A DNA stretch of 64,000 bases, taken from contig OX459104.1 of assembly GCA_949775045.1 (NCBI GenBank), forward strand, positions 7,109,427-7,173,426. Direction: 5' to 3'. The DNA is from Metridium senile. Its lineage: Eukaryota > Cnidaria > Anthozoa > Actiniaria > Metridiidae. The notes beneath the pieces were generated by a model that saw only the letters and a list, made by a program, of their open reading frames with translations, was not told where the DNA came from and made no database searches. The translations under genes were made by a program, and so were the position numbers. Numbering within the stretch: the stretch's first letter is position 1; every line of letters starts with the position of its first letter. This document shows, in pieces, positions 59,401 to 64,000 of this stretch.

Positions 59401-62400
59401 GACATGTCCGTGCACCTCTGGGAGATGCTCCAATCAAGCTAGGTAAATATCCACACTACCCCAACTTTATACTTATAGCCATATTCCATATTTTTTTTCT
59501 GGTTTTCGTACTTGAAGCGTAGCTTGCAGTGAAAGCCAGCTGTCAAAGTAGAACTAAAAACTGTTTATTTTAGTGCTCACTGTGTTCTATGCATCACAAG
59601 AAAAAAAGCAGTATTTAAAGTGCACCTGACGGCGCCCTTCACGGGTTTCTTACTTAAAGCGTAGCTTGCAGTGAAAGAAATCGGTTAAAGTAGAACTAAA
59701 CACTGTTTATTTTAGTGCATACTGTGTTCTATGCATCGCCAGAAAAATCGAACCAAAAGGGGAGGAGCTTAATATGTAGATTTTATAGAACATAAATAGA
59801 TGCCAATCAAATACTTTGTCTTTTGTCAAATATGATTGGCTTACGGTACGTGTACTATTACTCTGATACACATCTCGGTAGGAATGAGAAAGTAATTATA
59901 TCATTCAGTTTGAAAATTGGCTTCAAGGTTGAGAATGTTCACGCTGGATTATTGAGGTACGACGTACAGGCCTACCAGTACAAATTTGTGTCGACTACTA
60001 CACAACTATAGTATCAAAATATATTATCCAATCAACGTTAAAGGGTTCAGATATCTTAGTCCCTAGATGAAAATTACTATATTCGTGGTTGATGTCACCG
60101 TGGAATAATATTTTAAACAAAATTGCCGTTCGTGCGCTCTTGCATATTTGAAATACAAACAATTATGTGAATATCGCGATACAAATACAATAGTTTATAA
60201 CTATTAAGAAGCCTCCTCCGCAGGCTACTCTTGAGGGATTCCTTTGTTGAACCGATCTGCATTCCTGTCTTGCAATATTTGGCAGGAAAGAACTGGGGAC
60301 GAGATAGGAGAAGATATTTTTTCTCCTCACAACAGTTTAAGCCCGATGAAAAGAGATATAAGAGATGCTTGCCGAGGAGGTTAATAACTACCACTGGACG
60401 AAACCCAGAACGAGCGTCAACAAACAAATGTGACAATCTAGATCTCTTGAAATATGAATGATACGAATACAAATTGTCTAAAACCCACATGAGATTGTGG
60501 CCGATTTATTAATAAATGGCGAGACCATATTAACATATCGATCAGGGTTTTGACAAGAGATTTTTCCGTGCACGTGATCGATTATACAAAAAACTGATCT
60601 CTGATCCCAAACTGGTTCCAGATGATCCCAGCTGAACCGATCTGATGAATTTGATGTTCAAAATTATTGCATAGGCTTTGACAATCAAAAAAATTGTTAT
60701 ATCAACAGGTTACAAAAATCACTGCAGTTTCTTGTTTTTTTTTAATCTTTAGAATGAATTAAATGATTGTTATGATAGAATAAATTTATTGTATGCACAC
60801 ATATTCTTGACTCTTTGTATCTATCACCAACTATTACGCACTACTACAAACTAGTTAGTCATTTTTCTTTCACGGACGACGGAACATCACTCTACCTTCG
60901 TAAAGAAGGTTTAGATATCATGTCAAAGTATTAGAGCGAAAACACCAAAACCATTAAATAAAAACAAAATAGCTACTAACTAATATAGTTTCTATATAGT
61001 GACTACTATTTAGTCACTATCACTCAACCAGAAATATCAAATACAAAAGGAAAAATACAATACCTCATTTAATGGATATAGTGCTCAAGCACAAGAACGA
61101 ATTATTTAACAAGTTTTATTAACATTTCTGATCATCTATGACCACCTGTGATGGAAGACAAAGCCTTCCCACACAACAGTGAAAGGCGAGAGTTAAAATT
61201 GAAACTCATGACTATTGACTGATACTATCTGTTTTGTCTTTTCATCGCAGGACAACGCCCACCAGGAAGAGTAGATGCTCCAATCAAGCGAGGTAAATAT
61301 CCACACTACCCTAACTTTATAGCCATATTCCAAATTTTCTTTTCGGGTTTCTTACTTTGTCTTTTGTCAAATATGATTGGCTTACGGTACGTGTACTATT
61401 ACTCTGATACACATCTCGGTAGGAATGAGAAAGTAAGGATATCATTCAGTTTGAAAATTGGCTTCAAGGTTGAGAATGTTCACGCTGGATTATTGAGGTA
61501 CGACGTACAGGCCTACCAGTACAAATTTGTGTCGACTACTACACAACTATAGTATCAAAATATATTATCCAATCAACGTTAAAGGGTTCAGATATCTTAG
61601 TCCCTAGATGAAAATTACTATATTCGTGGTTGATGTCACCGTGGAATAATATTTTAAACAAAATTGCCGTTCGTGCGCTCTTGCATATTTGAAATACAAA
61701 CAATTATGTGAATATCGCGATACAAATACAATAGTTTATAACTATTAAGAAGCCTCCTCCGCAGGCTACTCTTGAGGGATTCCTTTGTTGAACCGATCTG
61801 CATTCCTGTCTTGCAATATTTGGCAGGAAAGAACTGGGGACGAGATAGGAGAAGATATTTTTTCTCCTCACAACAGTTAAAGCCCGATGAAAAGAGATAT
61901 AAGAGATGCTTGCCGAGGAGGTTAATAACTACCACTGGACGAAACCCAGAACGAGCGTCAACAAACAAATGTGACAATCTAGATCTCTTGAAATATGAAT
62001 GATACGAATACAAATTGTCTAAAACCCACATGAGATTGTGGCCGATTTATTAATAAATGGCGAGACCATATTAACATATCGATCAGGGTTTTGACAAGAG
62101 ATTTTTCCGTGCACGTGATCGATTATACAAAAAACTGATCTCTGATCCCAAACTGGTTCCAGATGATCCCAGCTGAACCGATCTGATGAATTTGATGTTC
62201 AAAATTATTGCATAGGCTTTGACAATCAAAAAAATTGTTATATCAACAGGTTACAAAAATCACTGCAGTTTCTTGTTTTTTTTTTAATCTTTAGAATGAA
62301 TTAAATGATTGTTATGATCGAATAAATTTATTGTATGCACACATATTCTTGACTCTTTGTATCTATCACCAACTATTACGCACTACTACAAACTAGTTAG

Positions 62401-62834
62401 TCATTTTTCTTTCACGGACGACGGAACATCACTCTACCTTCGTAAAGAAGGTTTAGATATCATGTCAAAGTATTAGAGCGAAAACACCAAAACCATTAAA
62501 TAAAAACAAAATAGCTACTAACTAATATAGTTTCTATATAGTGACTACTATTTAGTCACTATCACTCAACCAGAAATATCAAATACAAAAGGAAAAATAC
62601 AATACCTCATTTAATGGATATAGTGCTCAAGCACAAGAACGAATTATTTAACAAGTTTTATTAACATTTCTGATCATCTATGACCACCTGTGATGGAAGA
62701 CAAAGCCTTCCCACACAACAGTGAAAGGCGAGAGTTAAAATTGAAACTCATGACTATTGACTGATACTATCTGTTTTGTCTTTTCATCGCAGGACAACGC
62801 CCACCAGGAAGAGTAGATGCTCCAATCAAGCGAG
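41284..62834 (+). CDS. Secreted repetitive Pro-rich peptide precursor encoded by a micro-exon array (gene span, 3' end outside window)
   Basis: One signal-peptide exon and ten micro-exons on the plus strand. All micro-exons are exactly 42 nt, phase 1-1, preceded by a pyrimidine tract with tcatcgcag (tcatagcag in the first) and followed by gtaaa. Splicing in any number therefore keeps the frame. Each adds 14 residues of the form G-(HV/Q)-R-P/A-P-...-D-A-P-I-K-(R/L). The reading frame predicts a secreted concatemer. Lys-Arg at the end of the first and last two repeats could be prohormone-convertase sites, as in cnidarian neuropeptide precursors; proline-rich antimicrobial precursors such as insect apidaecin are another analogy. 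I recognise no exact family. Units of 1.5-2.3 kb carry one micro-exon each, and introns hold MITEs. Transcription of the whole array is inferred, not shown. Confidence 0.72.
41303..41366 (+). CDS. Exon 1: signal peptide of the micro-exon gene
   Basis: The ATG at 41303 opens 21 codons plus one base: MHAKYIAIALILVFAMIGNA, then Ile, then G split by the intron. It has a positive N-terminus, a hydrophobic core of about 13 residues, and a plausible cleavage after GNA. The donor is g|gtgagt at 41367. Upstream, tttctcctttcatctatttaattttag ends at 41283 and looks like an acceptor, so a further 5' untranslated exon probably exists and this exon starts at 41284. Confidence 0.8.
41429..41468. repeat. Poly-G tract of 40 bases in intron 1
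   Basis: An uninterrupted G run. It is a likely G-quadruplex former on the plus strand and a difficult region for assembly, so its length is uncertain. Confidence 0.9.
41895..41936 (+). CDS. Micro-exon 1: GHVRPPPADAPIKR
   Basis: 42 nt between tcatagcag and gtaaatat. The Gly codon is completed by the last base of exon 1. Ends in Lys-Arg. The preceding intron sequence (from about 41630) is homologous to that before the micro-exons at 61251 and 62793, marking this as an ancestral-type unit. Confidence 0.8.
42008..42428. mobile_element. Intronic MITE (copy 1 of 7, plus one truncated)
   Basis: Ends agtgcacctgacggcgccc and atcaggtgcattttga are inverted, with further pairing of gttgtacatgaggtgtata with tatacacctcatgtacaac. 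Other copies lie at 43616, 45224, 47485, 53488, 55749 and 58010 (each about 420 bp). Only the first 25 bases or so remain near 59615. Units after 61.2 kb lack it, showing the empty site. Confidence 0.85.
42716..43108 (+). other. Repeat-borne 130-codon ORF (first of ten closely related copies)
   Basis: Present in every expanded unit (42716, 44324, 45932, 46585, 48193, 54196, 54849, 56457, 57110, 58718, plus one cut by insertion at 48846). It lies in the introns of the micro-exon gene. In the diverged units (60.2, 61.8 and 63.5 kb) the same DNA is open only in a different upstream frame, while the last 40 codons (DEK-x-YKRCLPRR to LLK-x-E stop) stay in frame. The frame is therefore not conserved as a whole, and I do not call it a gene. 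Confidence 0.25.
43399..43440 (+). CDS. Micro-exon 2: GHVRAPPGDAPIKL
   Basis: 42 nt between tcatcgcag and gtaaaaat. The final Arg of micro-exon 1 is replaced by Leu (CGA to CTA), removing the dibasic site. First of the amplified class. Confidence 0.78.
   Translation, partial: DMSVHLREMLQSS
45007..45048 (+). CDS. Micro-exon 3: GHVRAPPGDAPIKL
   Basis: Same 42-nt exon as micro-exon 2, 1608 bp downstream, with donor gtaaatat. Confidence 0.78.
   Translation, partial: DMSVHLREMLQSS
45825..47130. repeat. 653-bp internal duplication making the 2261-bp unit
   Basis: The segment starting gtacaaatttgtgtcgacta at 45825 repeats at 46478, with a junction at tctctgaacctcttata. Three further units downstream carry the same junction (48.7, 54.7 and 57.0 kb), so the duplication occurred once and was then amplified. 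Confidence 0.9.
47268..47309 (+). CDS. Micro-exon 4: GHVRAPPGDAPIKL
   Basis: 42 nt, 2261 bp after micro-exon 3. Flanks are the same as in the other amplified units. Confidence 0.78.
   Translation, partial: DMSVHLREMLQSS
49155..49175. other. Subterminal GC hairpin, left end of the 3.7-kb element
   Basis: gcaccggcg / cgccggtgc pair over nine bases around a gtg loop, about 30 bases from the end. The counterpart is at 52805-52826. Confidence 0.7.
50602..51129 (+). CDS. ORF1 of the 3.7-kb element: acidic helical protein of unknown function
   Basis: 175 residues from the ATG at 50602 (gaaccATGTCT); the frame is open 24 codons further up, but only from a TTG. The first 50 residues are Ser/Asp/Glu-rich (SDSGYEDESLHSDEESIQES). 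The rest is predicted helical with basic and aromatic patches: WERLQSEAVKRHEDEWEDLV, FRKELREVLFEHLKWMHYLK, and EDYSWEEATESAINQRKFLL. An aataaa (about 51164) follows the stop within 40 bases, a fitting poly(A) signal. It lies in the unique spacer between the arms, so it exists once per element. I recall similar small acidic proteins accompanying cnidarian and molluscan repeats but cannot name a family. No catalytic motif seen. Confidence 0.7.
   Translation: MSHSDSGYEDESLHSDEESIQESDDSSEDSHEEDELDDGVEVNVWERLQSEAVKRHEDEWEDLVQKYKQNGDSDEIAKVKASNAVVPTFRKELREVLFEHLKWMHYLKKDSLYKKVMTTKKNLIDMEDYSWEEATESAINQRKFLLNKLFSKQEVPIQSPVNFDTFNPHDCKFHR
51534..51845 (+). CDS. ORF2 of the 3.7-kb element: small C2H2-like zinc-finger basic protein
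   Basis: 103 residues from an ATG at 51534. A C2H2-type finger at about residues 9-30 reads CPIPDCGAKYLVKLSNHL then TDVH (C-x4-C...H-x4-H). The C-terminal 25 residues are Lys/Arg-rich (RRKKISRPRNVKRKSKKAL), suggesting nucleic-acid binding. It lies within the right inverted arm, but the left arm lacks it: there 50250-50310 has only a short ttatatagtaatta filler at the matching place. It may be a DNA-binding partner of ORF1 or of a transposase supplied elsewhere; this is inference. Confidence 0.7.
   Translation: MVNRVCRDCPIPDCGAKYLVKLSNHLTDVHQLDHIERRKCLQEAKLQPKVKVVVYLDSKEKNKLKYEDSIVYEPSLPRKPQQVQRRKKISRPRNVKRKSKKAL
52805..52826. other. Subterminal GC hairpin, right end of the 3.7-kb element
   Basis: gaaccggcgg / ccgccggttc pair over ten bases around an aa loop. 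Relative to the left hairpin one pair has changed from C-G to A-T with pairing kept. Confidence 0.7.
53271..53312 (+). CDS. Micro-exon 5: GHVRAPPGDAPIKL
   Basis: 42 nt. Separated from micro-exon 4 by 6003 bp because the 3.7-kb element interrupts this intron. Confidence 0.78.
   Translation, partial: DMSVHLREMLQSS
55532..55573 (+). CDS. Micro-exon 6: GHVRAPPGDAPIKL
   Basis: 42 nt, 2261 bp after micro-exon 5. Acceptor tcatcgcag, donor gtaaatat. Confidence 0.78.
   Translation, partial: DMSVHLREMLQSS
57793..57834 (+). CDS. Micro-exon 7: GHVRAPPGDAPIKL
   Basis: 42 nt, 2261 bp after micro-exon 6. The downstream intron starts to diverge (gtaaatatcc) towards the older units. Confidence 0.78.
   Translation, partial: DMSVHLREMLQSS
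59401..59442 (+). CDS. Micro-exon 8: GHVRAPLGDAPIKL
   Basis: 42 nt with one replacement (CCG to CTG, Pro to Leu), 1608 bp after micro-exon 7. The intron behind it carries only the truncated MITE end (about 59615-59642). Confidence 0.76.
   Translation, partial: DMSVHLWEMLQSS
61251..61292 (+). CDS. Micro-exon 9: GQRPPGRVDAPIKR
   Basis: 42 nt with a divergent N-terminal half, a conserved DAPIK end, and the dibasic Lys-Arg restored. After Gly the N-terminal Gln could become pyroglutamate if processed, as is common in cnidarian neuropeptides. Confidence 0.78.
62793..62834 (+). CDS. Micro-exon 10: GQRPPGRVDAPIKR
   Basis: Identical to micro-exon 9, 1542 bp downstream, acceptor tcatcgcag, donor gtaaatat. 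No terminal exon is found before the window ends. Confidence 0.78.
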
Positions 62835-64000
62835 GTAAATATCCACACTACCCTAACTTTATAGCCATATTCCAAATTTTCTTTTCGGGTTTCTTACTTA
62901 AAGCGTAGCTTGCAGTGAAAGAAATCGGTTAAAGTAGAACTAAAAACTGTTTATTTTAGTGCATACTGTGTTCTATGCATCGCCAGAAAAATCGAACCAA
63001 AAGGGGAGGAGCTTAATATGTAGATTTTATAGAACATAAATAGATGCCAATCAAATACTTTGTCTTTTGTCAAATATGATTGGCTTACGGTACGTGTACT
63101 ATTACTCTGATACACATCTCGGTAGGAATGAGAAAGTAAGGATATCATTCAGTTTGAAAATTGGCTTCAAGGTTGAGAATGTTCACGCTGGATTATTGAG
63201 GTACGACGTACAGGCCTACCAGTACAAATTTGTGTCGACTACTACACAACTATAGTATCAAAATATATTATCCAATCAACGTTAAAGGGTTCAGATATCT
63301 TAGTCCCTAGATGAAAATTACTATATTCGTGGTTGATGTCACCGTGGAATAATATTTTAAACAAAATTGCCGTTCGTGCGCTCTTGCATATTTGAAATAC
63401 AAACAATTATGTGAATATCGCGATACAAATACAATAGTTTATAACTATTAAGAAGCCTCCTCCGCAGGCTACTCTTGAGGGATTCCTTTGTTGAACCGAT
63501 CTGCATTCCTGTCTTGCAATATTTGGCAGGAAAGAACTGGGGACGAGATAGGAGAAGATATTTTTTCTCCTCACAACAGTTTAAGCCCGATGAAAAGAGA
63601 TATAAGAGATGCTTGCCGAGGAGGTTAATAACTACCACTGGACGAAACCCAGAACGAGCGTCAACAAACAAATGTGACAATCTAGATCTCTTGAAATATG
63701 AATGATACGAATACAAATTGTTTAAAACCCACATGAGATTGTGGCCGATTTATTAATAAATGGCGAGACCATATTAACATATCGATCAGGGTCTTGACAA
63801 GAGATTTTTCCGTGCACGTGATCGATTATACAAAAAATTGATCTCTGATCCCAAACTGGTTCCAGATGATCCCAGCTGAACCGATCTGATGAATTTGATG
63901 TTCAAAATTATTGCATAGGCTTTGACAATCAAAAACATTGTTATATCAACAGGTTACAAAAATCACTGCAGTTTCTTGTTTTTTTTTAATCTTTAGAATG

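Larger units (their letters stand above)
59643..64000 (+). repeat. Diverged (ancestral-type) tandem units of the micro-exon gene
   Basis: Units of about 1.5 kb share cttacggtacgtgtactatt, ggattcctttgttgaaccg and gtgactactatttagtcact. They lack the MITE and keep the ~500-bp block that was deleted in the amplified units (joined there at gactttgacaaaggcgagag). The array continues beyond the window; a third unit of this class is cut at 64000. Confidence 0.85.

Noticed and set aside
60113..60490. 125-codon minus-strand ORF repeated at 61654 and 63357
   Set aside because: It is a shadow on the opposite strand of the same repeat, with no domain, and is not open in the amplified units.

Overview
The window is eukaryotic, and most likely cnidarian (anthozoan-like). 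It is AT-rich, intron-bearing and packed with nested transposable elements. These include a tyrosine-recombinase retrotransposon, a Jockey/CR1-type LINE, a Penelope-like element with a GIY-YIG domain, tRNA-like SINE heads, many palindromic MITEs and several long-terminal-inverted-repeat DNA elements. There are no bacterial operons, ribosome binding sites or CRISPR arrays. The anthozoan assignment is inference from family resemblance and was not tested by a search.

Layout. 1-1.24 kb is a degenerate satellite. 1.2-4.6 kb is a 5'-truncated Ngaro/DIRS-like element (reverse transcriptase-RNase H, tyrosine recombinase, split direct repeats). 4.6-6.5 kb is a foldback element with another hairpin nested inside it. 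6.5-13.1 kb holds MITEs, tRNA-like sequences, a LINE inserted into a tRNA-like sequence with an 8-bp target duplication, and a 1.3-kb TIR element. 13.4-28.1 kb is a minisatellite split by a 13.6-kb TTAA-flanked element with arms of about 750 bp. That element carries a transposase-like gene on the minus strand, itself split by a 6.5-kb CAC...GTG element (3-bp target duplication, 85-bp subterminal arrays at both ends), which contains smaller elements in turn. 28.8-30.5 kb is a Penelope-like element with an inverted partial copy. 30.5-32.9 kb has no recognised gene. 32.9-40.5 kb is a tandem array of about 1.5-2.1-kb units.

The most striking locus runs from 41.3 kb past the right edge. A signal-peptide exon (41303-41366) with a perfect donor is followed by at least ten micro-exons. 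Each is exactly 42 nt, phase 1-1, flanked by AG/GT, and encodes a 14-residue Pro-rich peptide: GHVRPPPADAPIKR, then GHVRAPPGDAPIKL repeats, then GQRPPGRVDAPIKR. Each micro-exon sits in a tandem genomic unit of 1.5-2.3 kb. This looks like a secreted repetitive peptide precursor (neuropeptide-like or antimicrobial-like) growing by exon-unit amplification. One amplified unit has been hit by a complete 3735-bp long-TIR element (49124-52858) with two intact small ORFs and no recognisable transposase. It is absent from sister units that are otherwise nearly identical, so the insertion is recent.

The nesting gives a relative chronology: minisatellite, then TTAA element, then CAC element, then inner MITEs; and peptide array, then MITE insertion, then deletion and internal duplication, then amplification, then insertion of the 3.7-kb element.
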